Shown: positions 7,061-15,304, counted from the stretch's first letter. The stretch: 24,192 bases of DNA from Candidatus Pacearchaeota archaeon CG10_big_fil_rev_8_21_14_0_10_30_48 (GCA_002763155.1 PFCU01000046.1:1-24192); one strand, 5' to 3'. Notes: generated from the letters alone by a model not told the origin. Translations and numbers: made by a program.

Positions 7061-7063
7061 AAA
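7056..7063 (+). promoter_or_regulatory. TATA box of the 5S rRNA gene
   Basis: TTTAAAAA centred about 26 nt before the predicted 5S rRNA 5' end near 7085, giving 5S its own promoter. Confidence 0.5.
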
Positions 7064-7084
7064 CTTATAATAAGAGATAATTCT

Positions 7085-7193
<109 letters not shown>

Positions 7194-7223
7194 CTATAAT
7201 AACTATTTTTGTATAAAAATAGG

Positions 7224-7232
7224 TTTTTAAAT
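7224..7232 (+). promoter_or_regulatory. TATA box of the 249-aa membrane protein gene
   Basis: TTTTTAAAT centred 25 nt before the ATG at 7253. A T-rich stretch at 7205-7229 downstream of 5S may also end 5S transcription. Confidence 0.5.
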
Positions 7233-7252
7233 AATAAAATCCTTTTTTTATT

Positions 7253-8002
7253 ATGATAGACTTTGCAGAATTCAAAAAATTTTTCCTCTTCAATTTAATA
7301 GGCGCGTTAGTCATTTCTGCAGTTGTTGCTGTGATAACGGTTTTAATAGGAGAGTTTAATGAAACTGCGATGAGAGCTTTATTTACTCTTTTGATGGTAA
7401 TTGTTCATTCGTTAATCGCTTTAATTTTTATATGGGATGATACAAGACAAAATACCTTTGAAAGACTAGCATTTTTTACTAACATGCTGTTTTTAATAAT
7501 AGTTGTTAGTTTTATAACATCAATACTTGGAATTTGGGAAATAATTCCTGGAGGGATGGTTGCAAACTTATATCAGACTTATTTTATTATTGCTTTTGCT
7601 TCTCTTCACTCTGACATCTTATCTAAAGCTTTGAAAAAAGAAGATTACTTAGATATGATAATTTATTTGAATTATGCGTTTATAGCAATAGTGGTTATAA
7701 TGTTAATGCCTGTAATTTACATTAATAATTCATTTAATGTTTTAGGAGAAATTTATTATAGATTTTTAGGTGCGGGGGGAATAATAGACGGCACATTGAG
7801 TATTTTAGTAATTATATTCTATAAACTATATATGCATAAACATCCAGAAGAACAAAATACCTTGGCTGGTGGAATGCAAACAGGAAGAAAACAGAAGAAA
7901 GGATTAAGTGTTTGGGTTTGGATTTTAATAATTTACTTGTTTATTCAAATAACAATACCTTTACTTTTTTATGGCGGATTTTGGTTATTTTTTAATAGGT
8001 AA
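7253..8002 (+). CDS. Polytopic membrane protein, unknown
   Basis: 249 aa with about seven hydrophobic segments (roughly 14-33, 41-61, 73-97, 106-122, 137-157, 170-192, 222-245). A short charged cytoplasmic-type loop (about 193-218, HKHPEEQNT and GRKQKKG) precedes the last helix. I recognise no catalytic motif or family. A TATA box 25 nt upstream and lack of a ribosome binding site indicate a leaderless, single-gene transcript, with rpoN convergent downstream. Confidence 0.75.
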   Translation: MIDFAEFKKFFLFNLIGALVISAVVAVITVLIGEFNETAMRALFTLLMVIVHSLIALIFIWDDTRQNTFERLAFFTNMLFLIIVVSFITSILGIWEIIPGGMVANLYQTYFIIAFASLHSDILSKALKKEDYLDMIIYLNYAFIAIVVIMLMPVIYINNSFNVLGEIYYRFLGAGGIIDGTLSILVIIFYKLYMHKHPEEQNTLAGGMQTGRKQKKGLSVWVWILIIYLFIQITIPLLFYGGFWLFFNR

Positions 8003-8057
8003 AAATTAATAGTTCCACAAAATCCTAGTATCTTGAAAACTTTTCAAACCACTAAAA

Positions 8058-8089
8058 AATATAATGTGACTAAAAAAAGACATTATATT
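8058..8089. terminator. Inverted repeat between convergent genes, possible bidirectional terminator
   Basis: AATATAATGT (8058-8067) and ACATTATATT (8080-8089) are perfect 10-bp complements around a 12-nt A-rich loop, extended by three A-T pairs after one mismatch. It lies between the membrane protein gene (+) and rpoN (-). A second 15-nt palindrome, TTGAAAA-C-TTTTCAA, lies at 8033-8047. Archaeal termination relies mainly on T-runs, so the role is inferred. Confidence 0.35.
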
Positions 8090-8107
8090 ATTTCAAAAAT
8101 TAAAGAA

Positions 8108-8305
8108 TTAAGATTTTTTGAACTTAGTTGTTAGTTCTAATAAATCTGTTTGACCCATAAATGCTGCTCTGCAACAATATCGCTCTAAACCTAAATCAGT
8201 AAGAATTTCTCCAGGAGCATCGCCTTTCTCAACTCTTTCTTTGAACTGCTCCCACAATTGAGCAATTGGTTTTCCGCAACTCATACAACGAATAGGAATA
8301 ATCAT
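8108..8305 (-). CDS. rpoN: DNA-directed RNA polymerase subunit N (Rpo10)
   Basis: 65 aa when started at the ATG at 8305 (MIIPIRCMSCGKPI). Rpo10 is a small zinc-binding core subunit matching eukaryotic RPB10; it shows the family pattern IPIRC-x2-C-GKPI at the start and LGLERYCC (the CC pair) near residue 40. The chosen start is 25 nt from a TATA box and has GGTGA upstream; ATG 8311 or TTG 8320 would add residues the family does not have. In many archaea rpoN follows rps9 in the ribosomal operon; here it stands alone, back to back with an ABC gene. Confidence 0.93.
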   Translation of the reverse strand: MIIPIRCMSCGKPIAQLWEQFKERVEKGDAPGEILTDLGLERYCCRAAFMGQTDLLELTTKFKKS

Positions 8306-8326
8306 ATTCATTTCACCCAATTATGG

Positions 8327-8355
8327 TTTTTAAACTTTTGCAAAGGTTTAAAAAT
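8327..8355. promoter_or_regulatory. Back-to-back TATA boxes of rpoN and the ABC ATPase gene
   Basis: Minus-strand box at 8327-8334 (TTTAAAAA read on minus), 25 nt from the rpoN ATG; plus-strand box TTTAAAAAT at 8347-8355, 25 nt from the ATG at 8376. The two halves form an imperfect palindrome, so the divergent genes share one promoter region of about 30 bp. Confidence 0.5.
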
Positions 8356-8375
8356 TTGTCTTATTCCTGAATTAA

Positions 8376-9092
8376 ATGAGTAATGTGATTGAATTGAAAA
8401 ATGTTGCAAAATACTACGAAATGGGAGAAGAGATAGTGAAAGCTCTTGATAAAATAAATATTAAGATAAAAAAGGGAGATTTTGTGGCGATTATGGGTCC
8501 TTCTGGTTCTGGAAAATCTACAGGTATGAATCTTATAGGAAGTTTAGATTATTCTACAAAAGGAGAAATTTATTTGGAAGGAGAGAATATTGAAGATTTG
8601 ACTGAAAGTGAACTTGCACAAATTCGGGGTAAAAAAATTGGTTTTATTTTTCAGAGTTTTAATTTAATACCGACGCTAACTGCATTAGAAAATGTTATGT
8701 TGCCCATGACCTTTCAAGGTGTTGAAAAAGAAGAGCGTGTCGAAAAAGCGAAGAAATTATTGAAGTTAGTTGAACTTGAGGATAGGATAAATCATTATCC
8801 CAATCAACTTTCAGGTGGTCAACAACAAAGAGTGGCCATTGCACGTTCGTTAGCAAATGATCCAGAGATTATTTTAGCCGATGAACCTACAGGAAATTTG
8901 GATACCAAAACTGGAGAGATTGTAATTGAATTTTTAGAAAAATTGAATAAAGAGAATAAAACAATCATAATAATTACACACGACCCCGATTTAGCTAAAA
9001 ATCATGCGAATATAATTTATTGGTTAAAAGATGGGACAATTGAAAAGGTTACCCAAAAAATAAAGAATTCTTGGAAAGTTATTAACTCATAG
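8376..9092 (+). CDS. ABC transporter ATPase, LolD/MacB type
   Basis: 238 aa nucleotide-binding subunit. Seen: Walker A GPSGSGKST (41-49), Q-loop Gln93, signature LSGGQQ (145-150), Walker B IILADEP (165-171), D-loop and His202 of the H-loop. The KVAKYY-type N-terminus and the FIFQSFNLIPTLTALENV segment are typical of the LolD/MacB/FtsE branch, which powers mechanotransmission through FtsX-fold permeases rather than classical import. The partners are the exported protein and the two permeases downstream. The C-terminal 30 residues after the H-loop are short and Lys-rich. Confidence 0.9.
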   Translation: MSNVIELKNVAKYYEMGEEIVKALDKINIKIKKGDFVAIMGPSGSGKSTGMNLIGSLDYSTKGEIYLEGENIEDLTESELAQIRGKKIGFIFQSFNLIPTLTALENVMLPMTFQGVEKEERVEKAKKLLKLVELEDRINHYPNQLSGGQQQRVAIARSLANDPEIILADEPTGNLDTKTGEIVIEFLEKLNKENKTIIIITHDPDLAKNHANIIYWLKDGTIEKVTQKIKNSWKVINS

Positions 9093-9133
9093 TAATAACG
9101 TAGCAACTTAGGAATAGTAACAAAATAGAAAGA

Positions 9134-9142
9134 TTTATAAAT
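9134..9142 (+). promoter_or_regulatory. TATA box of the exported protein/permease genes
   Basis: TTTATAAAT centred 25 nt before the ATG at 9163, so the exported protein and the two permeases can be transcribed without the ATPase gene. Confidence 0.5.
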
Positions 9143-9162
9143 CAAATAAATCTGAAATTAAT

Positions 9163-10008
9163 ATGAAAAAAAAGATGATCTTTATTGTACTAGCATTATT
9201 CTTACTTAGTTTAAACTTTGCTTCTGCAATTACAATAACTGATGTTTCTCAAGAAGAATTATTTCCGGGAGAAACTGCAATAGTTAAGATTGATTTGAAA
9301 AATAACTTGAATGAAGATGTTGAAGATGTTTCATTTAATTTAGTTTTTGATAATTTACCCTTTATTCCTATTGGAGGAAGTGAAAAAAGTTATGATAGTT
9401 TTGATGAAGGTAAATCTAAATCATTTAGTTTAACAATTAAATCATCTCAAGACGCAAAACCGGGAGATTATAATGTTCCTTTTACTTTAAGTTATGTTGA
9501 TTCAAATGGAGATATATTGAAAAAATCCGGAAGTATTGGAATTGTTGTTGGTGCTAAAACAGAATTAGCTTTTGATGTGGAATTAAAAAATAATGTTGTT
9601 GGAGAAAACGGACAAGTTAATTTAAAATTAATTAATAGTGGATTTGGGGATGTTAAATTTGTGACTGTAAAAATAATTCCAGAAGGATTCACAATTATGG
9701 GGAGTGATAGTGATTATATTGGAACAGTGGATAGTAATGATTTTGAAAGTGCAACTTTTGATGTTATATTCAACTCTGAAAATGCAAGAGTTAATGCAAT
9801 AGTAACTTACAAAGATTTTTACAATGTAGAACACACTGAAAATGTAAACCGTGCAGTAAAAGTTTATTCAAAAGATGAAGGAATTGAACTTGGAATTATT
9901 CAAAAAAATAATACAATGATTTATATTATTTCAGTTGTAGTAGTGATAGTATTATGGCTTGTTTACAGAACAATAAAACGAAAATTGAAAAAGAAAAGAA
10001 AGGTGTAA
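9163..10008 (+). CDS. Exported beta-sandwich protein anchored at the C-terminus (COG1361/CARDB-like)
   Basis: 281 aa. Signal peptide 1-22 (KKK start, hydrophobic core, cleavage after FASA). Two Ig-like beta-sandwich repeats, about 25-125 and 130-232, each beginning with a strand and a statement like FPGETAIVKIDLKNN or VGENGQVNLKLINSG, the style of CARDB/S-layer-related COG1361 domains. One membrane helix near 252-268 and a Lys/Arg-rich cytoplasmic tail follow. The topology places the sandwiches outside the cell, next to the extracytoplasmic domains of the MacB-like permeases, for which it may act as partner or adaptor. That role is inferred from the operon. Confidence 0.75.
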   Translation: MKKKMIFIVLALFLLSLNFASAITITDVSQEELFPGETAIVKIDLKNNLNEDVEDVSFNLVFDNLPFIPIGGSEKSYDSFDEGKSKSFSLTIKSSQDAKPGDYNVPFTLSYVDSNGDILKKSGSIGIVVGAKTELAFDVELKNNVVGENGQVNLKLINSGFGDVKFVTVKIIPEGFTIMGSDSDYIGTVDSNDFESATFDVIFNSENARVNAIVTYKDFYNVEHTENVNRAVKVYSKDEGIELGIIQKNNTMIYIISVVVVIVLWLVYRTIKRKLKKKRKV

Positions 10009-10017
10009 GGAGATTAA

Positions 10018-11235
10018 ATGATCTCTGATTATTTTAGTTTTGCTTTGAAAAATTTGAAGTATCGTGGATTGAGATCTTGGTTAACAATGCTTGGTATTTT
10101 TATTGGAATTGCTGCGGTTGTTTCTTTAATTTCTCTAGGAACTGGTTTGCAAACAGCAGTTACAGGACAATTTTCTACACTTTCCGTTGATACTTTAACA
10201 ATAAATAATCAAGGAACTGGTTTCGGACCTCCAGGGAGTACTTCTGTTGTAAAATTAAATAATCATGATTTGAAATTAGTTGAATCTAATTCAGGAGTCA
10301 AATTAGCTATTTCTCGATTAATAAGAATTGTAAGTGTTGAGTTTAATGGTGTTAGGGAATTCAAATATATTGGAAGTGTCCCAGAAAATTCTGAGGAAAG
10401 AAAATTTGTTTATGATTCTTTAGGTGTAAATGTTCAAGAAGGAAGATTATTAGAAAACGGAGATTATGGAAAAATCGTTGTGGGAAATGATTTCACAGAT
10501 GAAAATGTTTTTGAAAAAGAAATAAGAGTTGGAACAAAATTAAAAATTAATGGGAAAGATTATGAGGTAATCGGAATTTTAGAAAAGGGAAGTAGTTTTA
10601 CAATTAATAGTGTTGTTTTTATGTTAGATGGAGATATGAAAAATTTGCTTGATATTGGCGACGAAATTGATATGATTGTTGCACAAGTAGAAAATAAAAA
10701 TGATGTTGAAAAAGTTGCTAAAAGTCTTGAGGAAGATTTTCTAAAAGATAGAAATTTAAAAGTTGGCGAGGAAGATTTTGCTGTTCAAACTCCTTTGCAA
10801 GCAATATCGGGAGTTAATAATGTCTTAAATATTATTAATTTAATTGTTGGAGGAATTGCTGCGATTTCTTTGTTAGTTGGAGGAATAGGAATTATGAATT
10901 CTATGTATACTAGTGTTTTAGAAAGAACTGGAGAAATTGGAATTATGAAAGCAGTAGGTGCGAAGAACGGAGATGTTCTGATTATCTTTTTAATTGAAAG
11001 TGGGTTATTGGGATTAGTTGGAGGAATAATTGGAGCCATCTTAGGATTAGGAATGGCATTCGGAGTTGCATCTATAGCTGGAGCCGCATTGGGAGGAATT
11101 GATTTAGGTGTTAAGATTTCATATCCATTATTATTTGGAGCGATAAGTTTTTCATTTTTTATAGGAATTCTTTCAGGAGTATTACCTGCAATGCAAGCAG
11201 CTAAATTAAATGTCGTGGACGCGTTAAGGAGTTAA
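10018..11235 (+). CDS. MacB-like ABC permease (first of a tandem pair)
   Basis: 405 aa. One N-terminal membrane helix after an amphipathic start (SLRSWLTMLGIFIGIAAVVSLISLG type, about 20-45), an extracytoplasmic MacB-type domain (about 50-265), and three C-terminal helices of the FtsX fold beginning about 275. The conserved cytoplasmic loop ERTGEIGIMKAVGAKNGDVLIIFLIES and the ending LPAMQAAKLNVVDALR are diagnostic. GGAG lies 5 nt before the ATG. Its downstream neighbour is a paralogue; the two probably form a heterodimer with the LolD-like ATPase. Such systems export lipids, peptides or drugs, or act as mechanotransmitters; the substrate is unknown. Confidence 0.88.
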   Translation: MISDYFSFALKNLKYRGLRSWLTMLGIFIGIAAVVSLISLGTGLQTAVTGQFSTLSVDTLTINNQGTGFGPPGSTSVVKLNNHDLKLVESNSGVKLAISRLIRIVSVEFNGVREFKYIGSVPENSEERKFVYDSLGVNVQEGRLLENGDYGKIVVGNDFTDENVFEKEIRVGTKLKINGKDYEVIGILEKGSSFTINSVVFMLDGDMKNLLDIGDEIDMIVAQVENKNDVEKVAKSLEEDFLKDRNLKVGEEDFAVQTPLQAISGVNNVLNIINLIVGGIAAISLLVGGIGIMNSMYTSVLERTGEIGIMKAVGAKNGDVLIIFLIESGLLGLVGGIIGAILGLGMAFGVASIAGAALGGIDLGVKISYPLLFGAISFSFFIGILSGVLPAMQAAKLNVVDALRS

Positions 11236-11236
11236 G

Positions 11237-12448
11237 ATGATATCTGATTATTTTAGTTTAGCTTGGAAAAGTTTGAAAAAACGGAAAATGAGAAGTTGGT
11301 TAACAATTATTGGAATCATTATATCTATTGCTACAATTTTTACTTTGATAGCATTATCTCTAGGATTACAAGGAGCTATTGAAGAACAATTTAGAATGTT
11401 AGGAAGTGATAAATTTTTTATACAACCTAAAGGGCAACTAGGACCGCCTCAAGCAGGAGCAGGAGTTATGTTAACTAAAGAAGATGTAGATGTAATTAAA
11501 AAAATTAATGGAGTAAAAGAGGTAACTTATTTGCTTGTTGGAAATGCAAAAGTTGAATCTGGTGATGAAGAAAGATTTTTTCCAGTTTATGGAATACCTC
11601 AAGAAGGACTAGGGCTTTATTTTGAAACAGGTTCTTTAAAAATAGAAGACGGAAGAGTTTTTGAAAAAGAGGGTGCTAAAGAAGTTATAATCGGTAATAA
11701 CTATAAATCAAAAAATATTTTTAGTAAACCAATAAAAACAGGGGACACAATTTTAATTAATGGTGTGGAATTTAAAGTTAAAGGAATTCTTGAACTTATT
11801 GGGAACCCAGACGATGATAGAATTATAATGATGTCTGCAAAAGATATGGAAGAACTTTTTGATACTAAAAATAGAGTAGATTTTATTATGGTGCAAACAA
11901 ATGATGGAGAAAATATTATAGATGTTGCTGAACGAACTAAAAAGAAACTTCAAAGATTTAGAAATGTCGATGATAAAACTCAAGACTTTGTTATTTTAAC
12001 TCCTGAAGAATTATTAAATTCAATCGATACAATATTAACAATTATTACTGCCTTTTTGGGAGGGATTGCTGCGATTTCATTATTAGTTGGAGCAATTGGA
12101 ATTACCAATACTATGTATACGAGTGTTTTAGAAAGAACTAAAGAAATCGGAACTATGAAAGCAGTTGGTGCTAAAAACGAAGATATACTTATTATTTTTT
12201 TAATTGAAAGTGGAATGATAGGATTGATTGGAGGAATTTTAGGAATTGGTTTAGGTATTGGAATATCAGAGGCAATTGAATATATTGCTATTAATTTACT
12301 AGGTACAACCTTATTACAAACTGCCTATCCCCTATGGTTAATTATAAGTTGTTTAACCTTTGCATTTTTAACCGGTTCAATTGCTGGAAGTTTACCTGCT
12401 TGGCAAGCATCAAAAACAAATGTTGTTGACGCATTAAGATATGAATAG
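11237..12448 (+). CDS. MacB-like ABC permease (second of a tandem pair)
   Basis: 403 aa, starting one base after the stop of its paralogue. Same layout: N-terminal helix (RSWLTIIGIIISIATIFTLIA), extracytoplasmic domain about 50-265, three C-terminal helices, with loop ERTKEIGTMKAVGAKNEDILIIFLIES and end LPAWQASKTNVVDALRYE. The membrane and coupling parts are nearly the same as in the first copy, whereas the outer domains differ much more, as expected for a duplicated pair specialising into a heterodimer (LolC/LolE-like). No terminator is obvious; a new promoter region follows. Confidence 0.88.
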   Translation: MISDYFSLAWKSLKKRKMRSWLTIIGIIISIATIFTLIALSLGLQGAIEEQFRMLGSDKFFIQPKGQLGPPQAGAGVMLTKEDVDVIKKINGVKEVTYLLVGNAKVESGDEERFFPVYGIPQEGLGLYFETGSLKIEDGRVFEKEGAKEVIIGNNYKSKNIFSKPIKTGDTILINGVEFKVKGILELIGNPDDDRIIMMSAKDMEELFDTKNRVDFIMVQTNDGENIIDVAERTKKKLQRFRNVDDKTQDFVILTPEELLNSIDTILTIITAFLGGIAAISLLVGAIGITNTMYTSVLERTKEIGTMKAVGAKNEDILIIFLIESGMIGLIGGILGIGLGIGISEAIEYIAINLLGTTLLQTAYPLWLIISCLTFAFLTGSIAGSLPAWQASKTNVVDALRYE

Positions 12449-12510
12449 GTAAATTGAATATAAGTAAATTTAAAAAGTAAACTTACTGATTAAGATAATT
12501 AAAAAAGAAG

Positions 12511-12666
12511 ATGGTAACTAAATGTATGTATTGTTCCAAGGAAATTTCTAAGGACGCACCAATAGAAGTTTGTGAACGTTGCGGAGTTGGAGTTTGGGGC
12601 CCAAACATGTTTAATGCAATTAAAAAAAACATGCAACAAGAGCGAGAAAAAGGAAATATAAATTAA
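12511..12666 (+). CDS. Small zinc-ribbon protein, 51 aa
   Basis: 51 aa from ATG 12511 to TAA 12666. Two CxxC pairs (Cys5-x2-Cys8 and Cys21-x2-Cys24, CMYC and CERC) form a one-metal zinc ribbon; the C-terminal half is a charged helix (KKNMQQEREKGN). The stretch GVGVWGPNMF between them looks conserved in style. It precedes rpl21e by 69 nt and may be an information-processing accessory; its function is unknown. A minus-strand frame overlapping it is a shadow. A TATA-like AATTTAAAAA lies about 40 nt upstream. Confidence 0.75.
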   Translation: MVTKCMYCSKEISKDAPIEVCERCGVGVWGPNMFNAIKKNMQQEREKGNIN

Positions 12667-12710
12667 GCAAAGACTTTTTAAAGGCACTATTTCTAAATTA
12701 ATAATAGTGA

Positions 12711-12718
12711 TTATACTT
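12711..12718 (+). promoter_or_regulatory. Possible TATA box of the ribosomal/RNA polymerase operon
   Basis: TTATACTT about 21 nt before the L21e ATG at 12736. A stronger-looking TTTTTAAA at 12675-12682 would instead give a leader of about 30 nt. Which one is used cannot be decided by eye. Confidence 0.3.
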
Positions 12719-12735
12719 AATTACTTAAATTTAAG

Positions 12736-13002
12736 ATGGTCAGACGAAAACCTGTACGCGAGCGTGGCAAAATCAAATTTAGTGAATACTTTAAAGTTCT
12801 AAATGAAGGAGATAAAGTTGCAGTTGTTCGAGAGAGATCAGAAACTGGAAGTTTTCCAAAAAGAATACAAGGACGGACAGGAGTTGTTACTGGAAAACGA
12901 GGAGCTAGTTACATAGTAAATTTAAAAGAATTAAATAAAGCAAAAACATTCATAATTCAACCAATACATCTTAAAAAAATAGGAGTAAAAAATGATAATT
13001 GA
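12736..13002 (+). CDS. rpl21e: Large ribosomal subunit protein eL21
   Basis: 88 aa, an archaeal/eukaryotic ribosomal protein absent from bacteria. Basic N-terminus (MVRRKPVRERGKIKF), then an SH3-like barrel with the family features EGDKVAV, FPKRIQGRTGVVTGKRGASYIV. Slightly shorter than the usual 95-100 aa. It opens the operon and overlaps rpo4 by 11 nt; L21e-Rpo4-DUF655 is a conserved archaeal order. Confidence 0.92.
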   Translation: MVRRKPVRERGKIKFSEYFKVLNEGDKVAVVRERSETGSFPKRIQGRTGVVTGKRGASYIVNLKELNKAKTFIIQPIHLKKIGVKNDN

Positions 13003-13294
13003 AATGAAACCACTTACAATAGTAGAAACCGAAAAAATGGTAAAAGAACATGAAGGAGATGAAAATCTTCAACCTTATTTTAAAAAGTTTGTCAAAGTAA
13101 AATTAAAAGATGTAGAGCCTATGAAAAAAGAACTTGAAGGTCTCAACAATCATAAAATAAAAAATGAACACATAGTAAAGATTATAGATATGTTGCCTAA
13201 AGATGCGTCAGATATCCACAAAATCTTCATAGACATAAGTTTAGACGAAAATGAAATTAAACAAATTAACGAAATTGTTGCAAAATATAAATAA
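12992..13294 (+). CDS. rpoF: DNA-directed RNA polymerase subunit F (Rpo4)
   Basis: 100 aa, all-helical. Rpo4 pairs with Rpo7 (E) to form the stalk of archaeal RNA polymerase. The N-terminal PLTIVETEKMV and the HRDC-like C-terminal half with IKNEHIVKIIDMLPKDASDIHKIF match the RPB4/RpoF family. ATG 12992 overlaps the eL21 gene; ATG 13004 is an alternative start. The eL21 and DUF655 neighbours confirm the identity. Confidence 0.9.
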   Translation: MIIEMKPLTIVETEKMVKEHEGDENLQPYFKKFVKVKLKDVEPMKKELEGLNNHKIKNEHIVKIIDMLPKDASDIHKIFIDISLDENEIKQINEIVAKYK

Positions 13295-13302
13295 CAGCAA
13301 AA

Positions 13303-13842
13303 ATGAAACAGAAAGAAGAATATGCGATAATACTAGACTACCTTCCATATGGTTATCCTCTGGAAGGAAAAATGATGCCCATAGCGCAGGCTATTGGTGA
13401 AACAAATCTTACTTTGCTTCAATTAATTCCAAGAAAAGGAATTACACTTCAATTGAAAGAAAAAGTGTATATTGGCGAAGGAAAGAGAGAAAAGATATAT
13501 TACATCCTTGGGAGATTGCCAAGTGAGAAAATGACTGAAAATGCAAAATATCAGTTAGAAGAATTTATTAATAAAACAATAGATGAAAAAGAAAAAGAAT
13601 TTATTGAATTCTTTAACACATCTACTGCAATCAATACAAGAATGCATCAAATTGAATTGCTCCCAGGATATGGTAAAAAACATATGAAAGAAATTTTAGA
13701 ATCAAGAAAAGAAAGAAACTTCGAATCATTTGAAGATTTGAAAAAAAGAATTCCTAGCTTGCCTGATCCAAAAAATGCTATTCAAAAAAGAATTATTCAA
13801 GAACTTACAGGAGGAGAAAGAAATAAACTTTTCATAAACTAA
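13303..13842 (+). CDS. DUF655 protein (putative nucleic-acid binding)
   Basis: 179 aa. The N-terminal half is an OB-like beta domain (EYAIILDYLPYGYP, then LKEKVYIGEGKREKIYYILGRL), and the C-terminal half holds a helix-hairpin-helix pair (about 108-152: INTRMHQIELLPGYGKKHMKEILESRK). This is the archaeal DUF655 family, always near rpoF and eL21; an RNA/DNA-binding role is assumed but not proven. It ends one base before rps13. Confidence 0.88.
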   Translation: MKQKEEYAIILDYLPYGYPLEGKMMPIAQAIGETNLTLLQLIPRKGITLQLKEKVYIGEGKREKIYYILGRLPSEKMTENAKYQLEEFINKTIDEKEKEFIEFFNTSTAINTRMHQIELLPGYGKKHMKEILESRKERNFESFEDLKKRIPSLPDPKNAIQKRIIQELTGGERNKLFIN

Positions 13843-13843
13843 A

Positions 13844-14338
13844 ATGGCTGTAGCATCAATCCCTCAAGAAATAAGAGAAAAACAAGAGAAAGAAAGAAAA
13901 ATGTTTGCTTCACTAGTAAGAATTCATTCTACTGATCTTCCTGGAGAAAAAAATATTTATGGAGGCTTAGTTAGAATTAAAGGTGTTTCATTTTCTATGT
14001 CAAGCGCTCTTTGTCACAACCTTAAACTTAATAAAAATAAAAAAGTTCAAGAATTAAGTAAAGAAGAAATTAAAAAAATTGAAGATGCAATAAAAAATCC
14101 GAATGTACCTGATTATTTTAAAAATCGAAGAAGAGATCAAGAAACAGGTGAAACAAAACATCTTTCAACAACTGAATTAGATTTACAAAAAGAATTTGAT
14201 ATTAAAAGATTGAAAAAAATTAAATCGTATAAGGGATTAAGACATTCAAAAGGATTACCTGTGCGAGGGCAAAGAACAAGAAGCCACTTTAGAAAAAGAG
14301 GTAAAAATAAAGTTGTAGGAGTTAATAAGAAAAAATGA
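13844..14338 (+). CDS. rps13: Small ribosomal subunit protein uS13
   Basis: 164 aa. Seen: helix-two-turn-helix core and the C-terminal HSKGLPVRGQRTRSHFRKRGK motif that contacts 16S rRNA at the subunit bridge. The N-terminal 20 residues are a charged helix not found in bacterial S13 but usual in archaea. The stop overlaps the S4 start (ATGA). Confidence 0.94.
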   Translation: MAVASIPQEIREKQEKERKMFASLVRIHSTDLPGEKNIYGGLVRIKGVSFSMSSALCHNLKLNKNKKVQELSKEEIKKIEDAIKNPNVPDYFKNRRRDQETGETKHLSTTELDLQKEFDIKRLKKIKSYKGLRHSKGLPVRGQRTRSHFRKRGKNKVVGVNKKK

Positions 14339-14874
14339 TTAGAAAACATAAACAATTTGAAAGGCCAAGAAAAGCATTTGATATTGTGAGAATTAAATCT
14401 GAAAATAAAATTGTTACAAGATATGGTCTAAAAAATAAAAAAGAAATATGGAAAGCTCGTGCAAAATTAAATCGTATTAGAAAAAGAGCTAAAAAACTAA
14501 TTAATGCTGATCAAGGAGTGCAACAAGAATTTGTAGATAAATTAAATAAATTGGGATTCAAAATTGAAAATGTTGTTGATGTTTTAGCCTTAACAGAAGA
14601 AGATATATTGAAAAGAAGATTACAAAGTGTTCTTGTTGAAAAGAAAATTGCAACAACTCATAAAGGAGCTAGACAATTGATAACTCACAAGCATACTATG
14701 ATCGAAGGGAAAATTGTAAATATTCCTTCTTATCAAGTAAATACTGAAGAAGAGAAAAAAATAAAGTTGTTACAAAAAAATAAAAAATCAAAATTAATTG
14801 TTGAAGAATCTAATAAAAATGTTCCTCAAAAAGAGAGTGATGAAACTAAAATGGAGGTTGTAATAAACGCGTAA
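14335..14874 (+). CDS. rps4: Small ribosomal subunit protein uS4
   Basis: 179 aa. Archaeal-type S4 start (RKHKQFERPRKAFD) and an S4 RNA-binding domain around 104-150 (RRLQSVLVEKKIATTHKGARQLITHKHTMIEGKIVNIPSYQV). A variable Lys/Glu-rich tail of about 30 residues follows. It binds 16S rRNA early in 30S assembly. It lacks the zinc-binding cysteines of some bacterial S4 proteins. Confidence 0.95.
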   Translation: MIRKHKQFERPRKAFDIVRIKSENKIVTRYGLKNKKEIWKARAKLNRIRKRAKKLINADQGVQQEFVDKLNKLGFKIENVVDVLALTEEDILKRRLQSVLVEKKIATTHKGARQLITHKHTMIEGKIVNIPSYQVNTEEEKKIKLLQKNKKSKLIVEESNKNVPQKESDETKMEVVINA

Positions 14875-14875
14875 G

Positions 14876-15304
14876 ATGGAAGAATTAACTCAAGAAATGG
14901 AAGAGACAAAAAAGGTTCTTAAGAAAAAAAAGGAACATACTGGAATCTTGCACATTTACTCTTCATTCAATAATACAATTGCAAATGTAACTGATTTATC
15001 TGGGAGTACTGTTGCTAGATGTACAGGGGGAATGGTTACAAAACAAGATAGATTAAAAGCAAATCCTACTACTGGAATGTTTATTGCAAAAAAAATGGGA
15101 GAAGAACTTAAAGAAATGGGGATTACAAATTTACATGTTAAAATGAGAGGAAAAACTGGCGGAACAGGTGTAGGTCCGGGAGCACATATGATTATTAAGA
15201 CACTTTCAAAAGATGGAATTAAAATAATAAATATTAATGATATAACAAAATCCCCTCGTGGTGGACCAAAGAAAAAAGGAGGTCGTAGAGGAAGAAGAGT
15301 TTAA
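14876..15304 (+). CDS. rps11: Small ribosomal subunit protein uS11
   Basis: 142 aa. Clear S11: GILHIYSSFNNTIANVTDLSG (with one strand per half), MVTKQDRLKANPTTGM, and the basic C-terminus SPRGGPKKKGGRRGRRV. It sits in the 30S platform. The first 20 residues are Glu/Lys-rich. The stop codon falls inside a TATA-like box that may serve rpoD. Confidence 0.95.
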   Translation: MEELTQEMEETKKVLKKKKEHTGILHIYSSFNNTIANVTDLSGSTVARCTGGMVTKQDRLKANPTTGMFIAKKMGEELKEMGITNLHVKMRGKTGGTGVGPGAHMIIKTLSKDGIKIININDITKSPRGGPKKKGGRRGRRV

